DNA of 64,000 bases from Chryseobacterium culicis (GTDB lineage: Bacteria; Bacteroidota; Bacteroidia; Flavobacteriales; Weeksellaceae): contig NZ_FNWQ01000006.1 of the NCBI RefSeq assembly GCF_900108365.1, forward strand, positions 186,001 to 250,000, written 5' to 3'. Under the pieces are notes generated by a model. It ran no database searches. It was not told where the DNA came from and saw only the letters and a list, made by a program, of their open reading frames with translations. This document shows, piece after piece, positions 41,496-50,008 of the stretch. Each line of letters starts with the position of its first letter. Positions within the stretch are counted from its first letter, which is position 1. Both the position numbers and the translations under genes were made by a program.

Positions 41496-42691
41496 GATTT
41501 TGAGAAAATTAAGGTTGAACAGTTTCCTCCAAAACCAAATGAATTCGAAAGAACATGATTCATGTTTTTTTCTTTCAGTTCTGTAACAGGCGTAAGATCA
41601 AACTCTTCCATTTTTGTTTTGAAATTCAGGTTCGGGAAGATAAGACTGTTTTGAATGGATAAAATAGAAAATACCGCTTCAATTCCGGCTGCAGCAGCCA
41701 GAGTATGCCCTGTAAATGCTTTCGTAGAACTGAATTCCGGGACCTGGTTTTCTCCGAAAATTCTTATCATAGCAATTCCTTCCGATAAATCATTGTTGGG
41801 AGTTGCTGTTCCGTGAACGTTGATATAATCTATATTTTCTTTTGTCAATCCGGAAATTTTCAGAGCTTGCTGCATTGCTAAAAATGCGCCCTGACCGTTT
41901 TCTGAAGAAGCAGTCTGGTGGTGGGCATCATTGGCATTTCCGTATCCGGAAAGATAAGCCAGAACTTTTTTATTTTCTTTTTTGACTATTTCTTCAGATT
42001 CAAGAACCAGAAAAGCGGCGGCTTCTCCAAGATTCAATCCTTTTCTGTTGTTGTCAAAAGGGGTATTGTAGGAATCGGTAAGAATCATCAGGGTGTTGAA
42101 TCCATTTAATGTAAATTTCGAAAGAGAATCTGCTCCTCCGACAATCACACGGTCCAACACTCCGTTTTTAATCAGTTTAGCCCCCATCATAATGGCATTT
42201 GCGGCTGATGAACAGGCTGTGCTGATGGTAGAAACCATACCTTTTAATCCCAGATAGCCGGCAATAGCCAAAGAAGAATTTCCGGCATCATGTGCATCAA
42301 TATATTTTTGCTTGTCAGGAAAGTCTTCATACGTGTAGAAATACTTTTCAGTAACATCCATGCCTCCTACACTGGTAGAAGAGATAAGCCCTGTTCTGCA
42401 GCTGTTAATATCTGATATTCCGGCACTTTCTACAGCTTCTTTTGCTGCAGTCATTCCCAACAGAGACGTTCTTGTGATATTGTTGTCTTCATCAAGATGA
42501 AGTAGCTTTACAAGCGCTTCATTGGATAATTTTATTTCGCCTGTTTTAATCTGGCCGGCATGGCGGGTTTCAAACATTTCAATATCTGAAATCCCGTGTT
42601 TTCCGGATTGTAATGAAATAAAATTTTCCTCCACATTGTTTCCGATGGAGGAAATGATGCCCATTCCTGTTATGGCAATTTTTTGACTCAT
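41492..42691 (-). CDS. Beta-ketoacyl-ACP synthase (KS of the KS/CLF pair)
   Basis: This 399-residue ketosynthase has an intact triad: Cys160 in TISTACSSAANAIMMGA, His in NVHGTATPNNDLSEG, and His in KAFTGHTLAAAAGIEAVF. It is the elongating subunit that condenses malonyl-ACP onto the aryl starter. The frame reaches a TTG at 42700; the ATG at 42691 (MSQKIAITGMG) is chosen because it places the N-terminus at the family position. It is translationally coupled to the chain-length factor. Confidence 0.93.
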   Translation of the reverse strand: MSQKIAITGMGIISSIGNNVEENFISLQSGKHGISDIEMFETRHAGQIKTGEIKLSNEALVKLLHLDEDNNITRTSLLGMTAAKEAVESAGISDINSCRTGLISSTSVGGMDVTEKYFYTYEDFPDKQKYIDAHDAGNSSLAIAGYLGLKGMVSTISTACSSAANAIMMGAKLIKNGVLDRVIVGGADSLSKFTLNGFNTLMILTDSYNTPFDNNRKGLNLGEAAAFLVLESEEIVKKENKKVLAYLSGYGNANDAHHQTASSENGQGAFLAMQQALKISGLTKENIDYINVHGTATPNNDLSEGIAMIRIFGENQVPEFSSTKAFTGHTLAAAAGIEAVFSILSIQNSLIFPNLNFKTKMEEFDLTPVTELKEKNMNHVLSNSFGFGGNCSTLIFSKS

Positions 42692-42774
42692 GGTATTCAA
42701 TAATCTGACAATGTATCCTTCTTACAATTTACCAATAATTGCTGCACTGCTACCTTGTCAGATTGTGATGTTAT

Positions 42775-43032
42775 TTATTTTGTTCTGTTGTTCTCAATGA
42801 ATTGAGCCATCGTATCGATAGATTGGAAAATCTCTTTTCCTTTTTTAGGGTCAGCTAATTTGATTCCGTAATCTTTATCAAGAAGAACGATCAATTCCAA
42901 AGCATCAATAGAATCTAATCCTAAACCTCCGCCAAATAACGGATCAGTATCTTTGATCTCCTCTACAGATACATCTTCAAGGTTAAGGACTTCAATAATT
43001 TTGTGCTTCAATTCTGTTTTTAAGTTTTCCAT
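42775..43032 (-). CDS. Acyl carrier protein 2
   Basis: This 85-residue ACP has the phosphopantetheine Ser41 in GGLGLDSIDALELIV. The ATG at 43032 (MENLKTELKHK) is chosen over an ATG 30 bases further upstream (43062), which adds a hydrophobic stretch not seen in ACPs. Its location next to KS/CLF makes it the best candidate carrier for polyene elongation. Confidence 0.94.
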   Translation of the reverse strand: MENLKTELKHKIIEVLNLEDVSVEEIKDTDPLFGGGLGLDSIDALELIVLLDKDYGIKLADPKKGKEIFQSIDTMAQFIENNRTK

Positions 43033-43046
43033 AAATAGTATTTTAA

Positions 43047-43135
43047 TGTAACAATATATCAATGTACCAGTTGACCAATGGTTGTTATTGCCTTTAGCAT
43101 TGGTACATTATCAGATTGGTACATTGTTAAATTAT
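43047..43135. repeat. Intergenic TTGGTACATT repeat tract
   Basis: The tract contains CAATGTACCAG, CATTGGTACATTA and GATTGGTACATTG. AATGTACCA and TTGGTACATT are inverted copies, so the tract can fold. Degenerate related sequence (TCTGACAATGTA, TTGTCAGATTGT) also lies at 42705-42765, on the other side of the ACP gene. Confidence 0.5.
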
Positions 43136-43671
43136 AATGTGAGCAAATATACAAAAGCTTTGTAATTTTCCTGATACAATTCTACCCAGCCGCACAATAC
43201 TTTGTCAGCCTTGCCGGACAGCAGGATCTGTTCGGAATAATCATGTAAAAATTTTTCATCAAACTCATCCAGTACAAAAAAAGCATTTTCTGTCTGCATT
43301 TTGTGCTTAATGCTGATTTCTCCAACGCAGATATTGGGTAAAGTATAGACAAAAACTGCCGGACTCGGATAGAAGTTATCCGGATCGTTAATGCTTTCCT
43401 GGTATTTGAAGTCTGTATCCAGGCTGGATGATCTGTTGGCAAAAACGATGGCTGTTCTGCTGTGATCTTCGTCCTTCAAAATGGTTTCTGCGGAAAGAAA
43501 AGCCAGTTTACTCAGGTGATCCATTTTATGAAATTTAGGATAGCTGAGATCCAAACTTTTATAAGCTTCTTTAGCAAATTCCTGAAAGGTTTCGCTTTGG
43601 CTTTCAAAAATAACATGTCCGTCAACGGTTATTTTTGAATGCTCTATGGTACAGGTGTTTGTTTTCTTCAT
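43132..43671 (-). CDS. Half-size ketosynthase-like protein
   Basis: This 179-residue protein resembles only the N-terminal half of a beta-ketoacyl synthase (MDHLSKLAFLSAETIL, RTAIVFANRSSSLDTD, YPSPAVFVYTLPNICVGEISIKH, then ADKVLCGWVELY). There is no catalytic Cys or His pair, although LPNICVGEISIKHKM sits where the substrate cavity would be. It is intact with its own ATG and no stop-codon damage, so it looks like a standing family member rather than a broken gene. It is first in the operon and may be an accessory subunit. Confidence 0.7.
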   Translation of the reverse strand: MKKTNTCTIEHSKITVDGHVIFESQSETFQEFAKEAYKSLDLSYPKFHKMDHLSKLAFLSAETILKDEDHSRTAIVFANRSSSLDTDFKYQESINDPDNFYPSPAVFVYTLPNICVGEISIKHKMQTENAFFVLDEFDEKFLHDYSEQILLSGKADKVLCGWVELYQENYKAFVYLLTL

Positions 43672-43713
43672 TAATAATAGATCGGCTGTTTAAGAAGATT
43701 TTCTATTTTCAAG

Positions 43714-43721
43714 CAAATGTA
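43714..43721 (-). promoter_or_regulatory. Predicted -7 element for the 43.7-36.2 kb operon
   Basis: The minus strand reads TACATTTG at 43721-43714, an exact TAnnTTTG match 43 bases upstream of the ATG at 43671. Confidence 0.45.
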
Positions 43722-43787
43722 AAAAAAAGAAAAAGAATTCAATCATGGACAATGTTCTAAAATTGGAGATCATTTAGAAATAATACA

Positions 43788-43814
43788 TTGATTTAAAAAT
43801 ATTTTTTATATTTA
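43788..43814 (+). promoter_or_regulatory. Predicted promoter for the JAMM-like lipoprotein gene
   Basis: TTG at 43788-43790, a 16-base spacer and TATATTTA at 43807-43814 (one mismatch to TAnnTTTG). The start point would be near 43821, 15 bases before the ATG. Confidence 0.4.
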
Positions 43815-43835
43815 GCGCCATAAAAACAAATTTCT

Positions 43836-45191
43836 ATGATGAGAAAAACTATTTCACGGCTTATACCGTTGATTGTTTTATCTTTATCCTTGCAATCATG
43901 CAGGACTAACGATGAAGCAATATCTTCGAAAGACGAAGCTTATTATTCCAACAAATTCCAGGTCTTTAGTCAGCCTGTTGATGGGAAAATAGATTATCCC
44001 AATGGCTTTGCTTTTCTTTTAAAAGAATATGACCGGATTCACAGTTCCAATTTCACAGGCCTCAGAATTTCTAAAAATAACTTTTCGCTTCAAAAAGGTG
44101 ATATTGCTGAGAAACATGTTGATTTCCGGATATCTTCTCAACCTATCAAATTATACAATGGAGAAACCTGGGTGTTTTTTCCGGTGGTAGAAAGCGGAGC
44201 GGTAACGGGTATCATAGTAGGTGTTCTTCGCAATGAAGAAACTTTTGTAGAATTCGGAACCCTTAACCCCAACGAAGAATATAATCAAATGGTTTTGGAG
44301 AAGTTTCGTTCTGCTTATCTTAGCAAAAAGACTTTGTCCTCCCGCAAAGGAGGAGATGATGAAACCGCACCTTGTATAGGAAGTGAAGGAGACCCTTGTG
44401 GTATTGAGGAAATTAGTATACCACCACCAAGCGGTCCCTATTTACCCACTATTGATGTAGGTGTATATCCCGGACAGGGAGGTGGAAGTGGTGGAGGTAC
44501 ACCTCCCCCAAGCGGAGACTGCAGCATCTATAATAACTGTGGAACACCTGAGCCTAAAGATCCTTGCGAGAAAACCAAAGCCATGCTGGAAAGCCAGAAG
44601 AATAAAGCAATAACTGATGATTTGAAAAATCATATAGCTAATGGCACGGGAGAAAAAGGATGGCGGGACAATAAAACAGGAGATCCTACACCCACTACCC
44701 AGAATGGTGATCACAGTGTTAACTTTGGAGATCCCTCTACCATGAATGGAGCTTACCACAACCATACAGGAACAAAAGTAGATATATTTTCTGCAACAGA
44801 TATTGCTACTTTAGTAGAAATTGCCAGATATCAGAATGTGGGAAGTGCAGGGAATGGATATGTTGGAATTATGGCCCCAGGTGGCATACATTATGTAATA
44901 TATTTCAATGGAGGTTATGTTGACTATCCATTAAGTGCCTATAATGAGTTAGATCTCTTAGCATGGGATACTCAACAATTGATATTAATGTATGGATTAA
45001 TGAAAAATAATTCTTTTGTTAGTGGACAAGGTACATTGAATTTTAAGGGATTAGAACAAATATTCTTTGCTACCTTAGAAAAAATGGGATTACAAAATAA
45101 AGTTACTTTACAAAAAATAGAAGATACTAATCCTTCTACAGTAATTCAAAATACTGATGGAACGACAACAGATATTCCTTGTAATAATTAA
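43836..45191 (+). CDS. Lipoprotein with a JAMM-like C-terminal domain
   Basis: This 451-residue lipoprotein (lipobox LSLQSC, Cys22) has an N-terminal beta-rich domain to about residue 150, a Gly/Pro-rich linker (GQGGGSGGGTPPPSG, about residues 210-225) and a C-terminal domain of about 200 residues. The C-terminal domain contains GAYHNHTGTKVDIFSATDI: His308, His310, Ser319 and Asp322 give an HxH-x8-SxxD pattern close to the JAMM metalloprotease signature (HxH-x7-SxxD). I do not recognise the whole family. It lies opposite to and between two minus-strand pigment operons, with two paralogous genes downstream. The start is the first of two adjacent ATGs (MMRK). Confidence 0.7.
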   Translation: MMRKTISRLIPLIVLSLSLQSCRTNDEAISSKDEAYYSNKFQVFSQPVDGKIDYPNGFAFLLKEYDRIHSSNFTGLRISKNNFSLQKGDIAEKHVDFRISSQPIKLYNGETWVFFPVVESGAVTGIIVGVLRNEETFVEFGTLNPNEEYNQMVLEKFRSAYLSKKTLSSRKGGDDETAPCIGSEGDPCGIEEISIPPPSGPYLPTIDVGVYPGQGGGSGGGTPPPSGDCSIYNNCGTPEPKDPCEKTKAMLESQKNKAITDDLKNHIANGTGEKGWRDNKTGDPTPTTQNGDHSVNFGDPSTMNGAYHNHTGTKVDIFSATDIATLVEIARYQNVGSAGNGYVGIMAPGGIHYVIYFNGGYVDYPLSAYNELDLLAWDTQQLILMYGLMKNNSFVSGQGTLNFKGLEQIFFATLEKMGLQNKVTLQKIEDTNPSTVIQNTDGTTTDIPCNN

Positions 45192-45205
45192 TAATTTAAT
45201 AATTT

Positions 45206-45787
45206 ATGAAAAAAATATTATATATAATAATTTTATTGTTTCTTACAATAGATTTTTTTAAAGCTCAAAATATTTTACCATTAAACAATTCAGATTATGC
45301 TGCTGTTGAAAATTCGTATTTTAAAGATATAAATAATGAATTGGATCCCTATATTGGAACATGGAAAGCATCTTTTCAAAATAAAATAGTGACTTTATTT
45401 ATAAATAAAGAGTTTAAAAGAGCTTATGAAGCTTGGGGTAAGAATTTTTATAAGGACCAGCTTATTATGAAATATGAAATTAGAGATAATATGGGATTCA
45501 TTATCGAAAGTAATTTAAATATTAATTACTCTGAAGATAATTTAAAATATTTTATACAAAGCTTAGGTACTAATATAAAAGGGAATAATGAAATTGATTT
45601 TCTTTTTTCTGGCGGAAATTGTGGTATTGGTTTAGGTTTTATATATGTGAAAAAAATAGCTGCTAATCGAATTAATTGGAGCTATTATCCAGGAACAAAA
45701 ACTAGGAATGATATTAATTGTCCACCAAATCTAGATTATACAATTTATCTGCCAGAGACAGAGAACTTAATATTTATCAAGCAATAA
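45206..45787 (+). CDS. Secreted protein, DUF6705-like, tandem copy 1
   Basis: This 193-residue protein has a signal peptide (IIILLFLTIDFFKAQ). The mature part starts LPLNNSDYAAVENSYFKD and includes DPYIGTWKASFQNKIVTL, LFSGGNCGIGLGF and PPNLDYTIYLPETENL. It is strongly similar along its length to the next gene. I recall this as DUF6705, a flavobacterial family of unknown function. The gene is noticeably richer in A/T than the pigment genes. It starts 15 bases after the JAMM-like gene stop. Confidence 0.7.
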   Translation: MKKILYIIILLFLTIDFFKAQNILPLNNSDYAAVENSYFKDINNELDPYIGTWKASFQNKIVTLFINKEFKRAYEAWGKNFYKDQLIMKYEIRDNMGFIIESNLNINYSEDNLKYFIQSLGTNIKGNNEIDFLFSGGNCGIGLGFIYVKKIAANRINWSYYPGTKTRNDINCPPNLDYTIYLPETENLIFIKQ

Positions 45788-46356
45788 TGAGAAATTTATT
45801 GTTGATATTAGGCATTTTGACATTGTTATCATGTAAAGCACAAGAGCAGGTGCTTCCATTAAATACTTCAGTATTTGGAGCTGCTGAAAATTCATATTTC
45901 AAAGATTTAAATGATGAATTAAATCCCTATGTAGGTACATGGAAAGCCTCTTTTCAGGATAAAACTATTACTCTACAGATTTCAAAACAAATAAAAGTAG
46001 CAACTAAAAATTTCAATAAGAATTATTACACAGATCAGTTATTTGCTAGATATGAGGTTAAAAAGAATGGTGTTGTATTAGAAAGTACATTGAATAAAGA
46101 TTTTACAAATGATATAGGACTTTCTATGAGAAGCGTCTATACTCAGAATAATGGAAATAGTGTTACTTTACTTTTTTCCGGAGGAAATTGTAGTGTTGGA
46201 ATCGGAACTATTGTTTTGAAAATGAAAGGTACTGCTCAGTTTTTTTGGGGGTATTATCCTGGAACAACAACCCGAAATGATATCAGCTGTCCACCTAATC
46301 TTGATTACACAATATATTTGCCAGAGACAGAGAATTTGATATTTACAAAGCAATAA
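45787..46356 (+). CDS. Secreted/lipoprotein, DUF6705-like, tandem copy 2
   Basis: This 189-residue paralogue of the preceding gene has a signal ending LTLLSCKA, which makes it a probable lipoprotein, whereas copy 1 has an ordinary signal peptide ending AQ. The body shares NPYVGTWKASFQDKTITL, LLFSGGNCSVGIGT and PPNLDYTIYLPETENL. Its ATG overlaps the previous stop by one base. The last 60 or so bases of both copies are nearly identical in DNA, which points to recent duplication or gene conversion. Confidence 0.72.
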   Translation: MRNLLLILGILTLLSCKAQEQVLPLNTSVFGAAENSYFKDLNDELNPYVGTWKASFQDKTITLQISKQIKVATKNFNKNYYTDQLFARYEVKKNGVVLESTLNKDFTNDIGLSMRSVYTQNNGNSVTLLFSGGNCSVGIGTIVLKMKGTAQFFWGYYPGTTTRNDISCPPNLDYTIYLPETENLIFTKQ

Positions 46357-46390
46357 TGAAAAAATATATTGGTAATAATTTGCATTAAAT

Positions 46391-46432
46391 AAAACAATGA
46401 AGGATGTCTTTAAAGACATCCTTCATTGTTTT
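46391..46432. terminator. Perfect palindrome, bidirectional terminator
   Basis: A perfect 42-base palindrome runs from AAAACAATGAAGG (left end) to CCTTCATTGTTTT (right end) with its centre at 46411/46412. Its ends supply U-tracts for both strands. It serves the DUF6705-like genes and the convergent ketosynthase. Confidence 0.9.
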
Positions 46433-47579
46433 AAAAAATTACTTTTTCAAGCACAACAGCCGCGTTACATCCTCCAAAACCAGAAGCGGTCTTTAGAATA
46501 TATTTTATTTCTGCAGTTTTGTTTTCTTTAATGATATTCAAAGGCTGGGTAACTCCCGTTTCTTCAAAATTCTTTGAGGGAAGTACAGTGCTGTGAAGAG
46601 CGCTTTCCATAGAAATAATACTTTCCAGAAGTCCGGATGCACCCAGGCAATGGCCATAATATCCTTTCATACTGTTAAGAGGAATATTCTGGAGATCCAT
46701 TCTGTTGAAGGCAATGGCTTCCATTTCGTCGTTATATAAAGTTGCGGTTCCGTGGGCAGAAATAAAATCAATCTGTTCCGGAGAAACATTCGCTTCATTC
46801 ATTGCATTTCTGATGCTGGCATATAGGCCGTCTCCCGTTCTTGAAGGCCCGGAAATATGATTGGCATCGTTTACAGAAGAATCTCCAAGTACTTTAAATC
46901 GTAATTTTTCGTTTTCAGAAGGTTCTGAAGTGATATAAGCTGCAGCTGCGGCTTCACCGATATTGATTCCGTCCCTGTTTTTATCATAAGGTCTGCAGGC
47001 TCCGGAGCCGATGGCCTGAAATGAGTTGAATCCTGAAATCACAAATTCAGAAAGCTCATCACCTGCGATAACGAAAGCATCTTTATATTTTCCTGCCTGA
47101 ATCATGTTTTTAGCGACGGAAATAGCCATCACCCCTGAAACACAGGCATTGGAAATGATGATTGGTTTTGTTTTGAATCCAAAGAAATCTGCAGTTTTTT
47201 CTGCTAATTTAGACAAATAAACCCCTTCCGGTAATTCAGACTGGTTTTTTAGCAGGCTGATATTTCCTTTGGTGGTGGAAAGGATGAAAGCTGTGTCTTC
47301 TGATATGACATGCTTCTCAACAAGAGGCTGTAAGCTTATAAGAAGCATTTTTTCCAGTCTTGTGAAATCATTATTGTTATTTCGGGAGAAGATTCTGTTG
47401 AATTCTTCATTCAGTTTGTCAGAATCAATCATGGACGCATAAAAAGCATCCTGATTGTCTATGATTTTATGTAGAGCAACTCCGGACTGTCCTTCTGAAA
47501 GGGCTTTCCAGTTTGAACTAACATTGAAACCCAACGGAGTGACACAATTATAGTCTGTGATATAGATTTCCTTCCTCAT
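46431..47579 (-). CDS. Beta-ketoacyl-ACP synthase (third complete KS)
   Basis: This 382-residue ketosynthase has Cys146 in IISNACVSGVMAISVA, His in SAHGTATLYNDEMEA and His in KGYYGHCLGASGLLES, so the triad is complete. It is shorter than the KS at 41492-42691 because the N-terminal part is compact. It overlaps the thioesterase start by 4 bases. It may act in an initiating or alternative condensation; which product it serves is unknown. Confidence 0.88.
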   Translation of the reverse strand: MRKEIYITDYNCVTPLGFNVSSNWKALSEGQSGVALHKIIDNQDAFYASMIDSDKLNEEFNRIFSRNNNNDFTRLEKMLLISLQPLVEKHVISEDTAFILSTTKGNISLLKNQSELPEGVYLSKLAEKTADFFGFKTKPIIISNACVSGVMAISVAKNMIQAGKYKDAFVIAGDELSEFVISGFNSFQAIGSGACRPYDKNRDGINIGEAAAAAYITSEPSENEKLRFKVLGDSSVNDANHISGPSRTGDGLYASIRNAMNEANVSPEQIDFISAHGTATLYNDEMEAIAFNRMDLQNIPLNSMKGYYGHCLGASGLLESIISMESALHSTVLPSKNFEETGVTQPLNIIKENKTAEIKYILKTASGFGGCNAAVVLEKVIF

Positions 47580-48004
47580 GATAATCCCATTTTATCTTTC
47601 CAGTTTTGAAAAAACTCCGGATTGTACAGGCACAAACTCCCGTTGCTATCAAGAAATACCTGAATGGTTTCTCCACTGCATACCAATTGGTCTTCCTGAT
47701 TAAAAAGCTCGTACCGGTAAATTAGTTTTGCGGAAACAGAATTGATAAAAGTGGTCACAATTCTGAATGTTTCTCCATATTTTAAAGGAAGAAAATGCTC
47801 ACACGTACTTTTTACAATGGGCGTTACAAATCCTGCATTCTGAATATCAAGATAGGTAAGACCATGCAGACGTCCGAAAGCTTCTCTTCCGTCCTCAAAA
47901 TACACGATATAATGCCCATGCCAGACAATTCCCAGCGGATCTGTTTCATTGAATCGTACTCTTATTTCTTCAGTACAGGTTAATATATTTTCTTTAGACT
48001 GCAT
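47576..48004 (-). CDS. Hotdog acyl-CoA/acyl-ACP thioesterase (4HBT-like)
   Basis: This 142-residue thioesterase has VRFNETDPLGIVWHGHYIVYFEDGREAFG, the 4-hydroxybenzoyl-CoA thioesterase signature with Asp22 as the likely catalytic residue. It could release the finished aryl polyene or alkyl chain from its ACP, or remove misprimed chains. It overlaps the permease gene by 11 bases upstream and the ketosynthase by 4 bases downstream, so it is deep within an operon. Confidence 0.88.
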   Translation of the reverse strand: MQSKENILTCTEEIRVRFNETDPLGIVWHGHYIVYFEDGREAFGRLHGLTYLDIQNAGFVTPIVKSTCEHFLPLKYGETFRIVTTFINSVSAKLIYRYELFNQEDQLVCSGETIQVFLDSNGSLCLYNPEFFQNWKDKMGLS

Positions 48005-49262
48005 TTTGTTTTTTTTCGTAAAAAATAGAAATGGCTACGGTGGCTATGTAGAATAAGAAAAGGAAAACCAGTTCTTTGGCAATTCCGCCAATTCCGCTAT
48101 TTCTTAAAATAATATCATAATAAGCATTCAAGCCCCAGTTCATGGGAGAAAATCCGGCAATAGTCTGCATGAATTCCGGCATGAGAAATACAGGTACCCA
48201 AATTCCGCCCACAGCAGCTAAAACCACTACAGAAGTGGCTCCAAATGGGGCAGACTGTTCCTGGGTATCAGCAACAGTTCCTAATAAAACGCCAAAGCCT
48301 ATCGCTGCCAATCCTGCAAAAAGAGTGACAATTATAAGCTGGAACATTTTTCCGGACACGTCAAAAGCGGGAAGATCCATATAGGGAAAAAGATAAATTC
48401 CTACGGCAACCATCAGTAAAAACTGAATGATACAGATGATCAGATAGGTGAACGTTTTTCCTAAAATATGGACAAAATACGGGGTAGGGCTTATTCTGGC
48501 TCTCACACTTGTTCCCTGGCTTTTTTCTTTCACAAGGTTAATGGATAAGGGCACTACAATGAAGAAGATTGCAAAAAGAGTCCACGCAGGGACATTATGC
48601 TGAACGGAATTCGGCATGACATCCATGGCTCCTTTTTTGGGTGTAATTTCTTTAAAGCTGATCAGGTTTTTATTTTCCTCAATATTTTCTGTGGTTCCCA
48701 GCTGATCCTGAAATGCTTTATAGATCTTTTTATTCTCAATCTCAAAAACCATTTTGTTGACAGAGTTCATCACAGAATTCTTAAATCCGGCATTGGTAGC
48801 AGGGTCAAAGTATAAATGAATTTCTTTGGCCTTTGGAACCGCTGTTTTTGCTTTTGCAGAATCTCCTTCCAGCCCAAATGAGCTTACAATAGTCTGAACT
48901 TTAGAATCAATATTGGAATTTAAATCTTTCGTTAAATTTTCCGGAATGACAATCGCCATTTGATATTCTCCTGAAAAAACAGCATCCTGAGCTGATTTTT
49001 CATTAAAATTGGTGAGCAGTTGGAATGTTTTGCTGTTTTCCAGTTCTGTTTTTATATTTTTTGAAACTTCAGATTTGTCCTGATCAATAAAGATAATAGG
49101 AATCTTTGAGCCTTCAAGGTTTTTAAAGGTAGAATCCTGAATAAGGGTAATGGTGACAATCAAAAGCAAAGGCATCACAAAGATGATGACGATTCCTCCG
49201 ATATCTCTTTTCAGCAGAAGAATTTCCTTAATAAAACTTCTCCACAGTTTATACAACAACAT
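47994..49262 (-). CDS. ABC-2 type transporter permease
   Basis: This 422-residue permease has one N-terminal helix (residues 22-42), a large extracytoplasmic domain (about 45-220) and five or six C-terminal helices (from about 225). This is the architecture of ABC-2 permeases for drugs or lipids. It overlaps the ATPase gene by 14 bases. It is probably the membrane partner of that ATPase and exports a cluster product or a lipid anchor; the substrate is inferred from location only. Confidence 0.9.
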   Translation of the reverse strand: MLLYKLWRSFIKEILLLKRDIGGIVIIFVMPLLLIVTITLIQDSTFKNLEGSKIPIIFIDQDKSEVSKNIKTELENSKTFQLLTNFNEKSAQDAVFSGEYQMAIVIPENLTKDLNSNIDSKVQTIVSSFGLEGDSAKAKTAVPKAKEIHLYFDPATNAGFKNSVMNSVNKMVFEIENKKIYKAFQDQLGTTENIEENKNLISFKEITPKKGAMDVMPNSVQHNVPAWTLFAIFFIVVPLSINLVKEKSQGTSVRARISPTPYFVHILGKTFTYLIICIIQFLLMVAVGIYLFPYMDLPAFDVSGKMFQLIIVTLFAGLAAIGFGVLLGTVADTQEQSAPFGATSVVVLAAVGGIWVPVFLMPEFMQTIAGFSPMNWGLNAYYDIILRNSGIGGIAKELVFLFLFYIATVAISIFYEKKQNAV

Positions 49263-50007
49263 CTCTTAATTCTTTTCCGGTTAATGAAATGAAAACATCT
49301 TCAAGGTTTTCAGCGCTTGCTACTCTGTTCACGAGTTCTTCAGGGGTTCCTACAGCATGAATTTTTCCATGATCGATGATGGCAATTTTTGTACAGAATT
49401 CTTCTGCTTCAGAAAGGTGGTGGGAAGTATAAATGATACAGGTTCCCTGTTTATTTAAATCTAAAAGATAATCAATGATTGCTTTTTTAGACTGAACATC
49501 TACTCCTACAGTAGGCTCGTCCAGGAATAAAACTTTAGGATTATGAAGTGTTCCGGCGATGAGGTTACAGCGTCGTTTCATTCCTCCTGAAAATTGGCCT
49601 ACCTGCTTGTTGGCAAATTTTGACAGTCCCATAATTTCCAGGGATTCATCAATTGCTTTTTTAAGCTGATTATGCTTTAAACCGTAAAGGCTTCCAAAAA
49701 ACATAAGATTTTCTTTCGCTGTCAGGGTAGGATATAAAGCATATTCCTGCGGAACAATACCGATAATCTGCCTGATCTTAAAACCTTCTTTCTGCGGAGA
49801 CAGGCCATCAATGGTAAACTGTCCCGAAGTAGGTTTGATCAATCCTGAAAGCATTGAAATCAGTGTTGTTTTTCCAGCACCGTTAGGTCCCAGGATTCCG
49901 TAGATTTCATTTTTGCTGATGCTTAACGAAATATCATTTACAGAAAACTCATCAGAATTTTTATATTTCTTGTATAAGTTTTTGATCTCAATCATATTTT
50001 CTGCCAT
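49249..50007 (-). CDS. ABC transporter ATP-binding protein
   Basis: This 252-residue ATPase has Walker A GPNGAGKTT, a Q-loop in IVPQEYALYP, the signature QFSGGMKRR, Walker B VLFLDEPTVGVD and the H-loop in IIYTSHHLSEAE. It belongs to the DrrA/ABC-2 group and pairs with the following permease. The start could also be the Met at residue 5 (MIEIKNLYKKY), 12 bases downstream. It ends up 1 base from the BtrH-like gene. Confidence 0.95.
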   Translation of the reverse strand: MAENMIEIKNLYKKYKNSDEFSVNDISLSISKNEIYGILGPNGAGKTTLISMLSGLIKPTSGQFTIDGLSPQKEGFKIRQIIGIVPQEYALYPTLTAKENLMFFGSLYGLKHNQLKKAIDESLEIMGLSKFANKQVGQFSGGMKRRCNLIAGTLHNPKVLFLDEPTVGVDVQSKKAIIDYLLDLNKQGTCIIYTSHHLSEAEEFCTKIAIIDHGKIHAVGTPEELVNRVASAENLEDVFISLTGKELRDVVV

Positions 50008-50008
50008 A

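Noticed and set aside
43047..43135. CRISPR-like short repeats
   Set aside because: The repeat units are imperfect, in both orientations and without regular spacers, and there are no cas genes.
43132..43671. Frameshifted or truncated ketosynthase pseudogene
   Set aside because: The ORF is intact, starts cleanly with ATG below a promoter-like element, and no KS C-terminal remnant was found in adjacent frames.
45718..45786. N-terminal extension of the second DUF6705-like gene
   Set aside because: The frame opens upstream inside copy 1, but the ATG at 45787 gives a proper lipoprotein signal and one-base overlap; the extension is just copy 1 DNA in another frame.
46391..46432. Attachment site or IS end at the 42-base palindrome
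   Set aside because: It lies exactly between two convergent stops with flanking U-tracts, so a bidirectional terminator explains it; no transposase is near.
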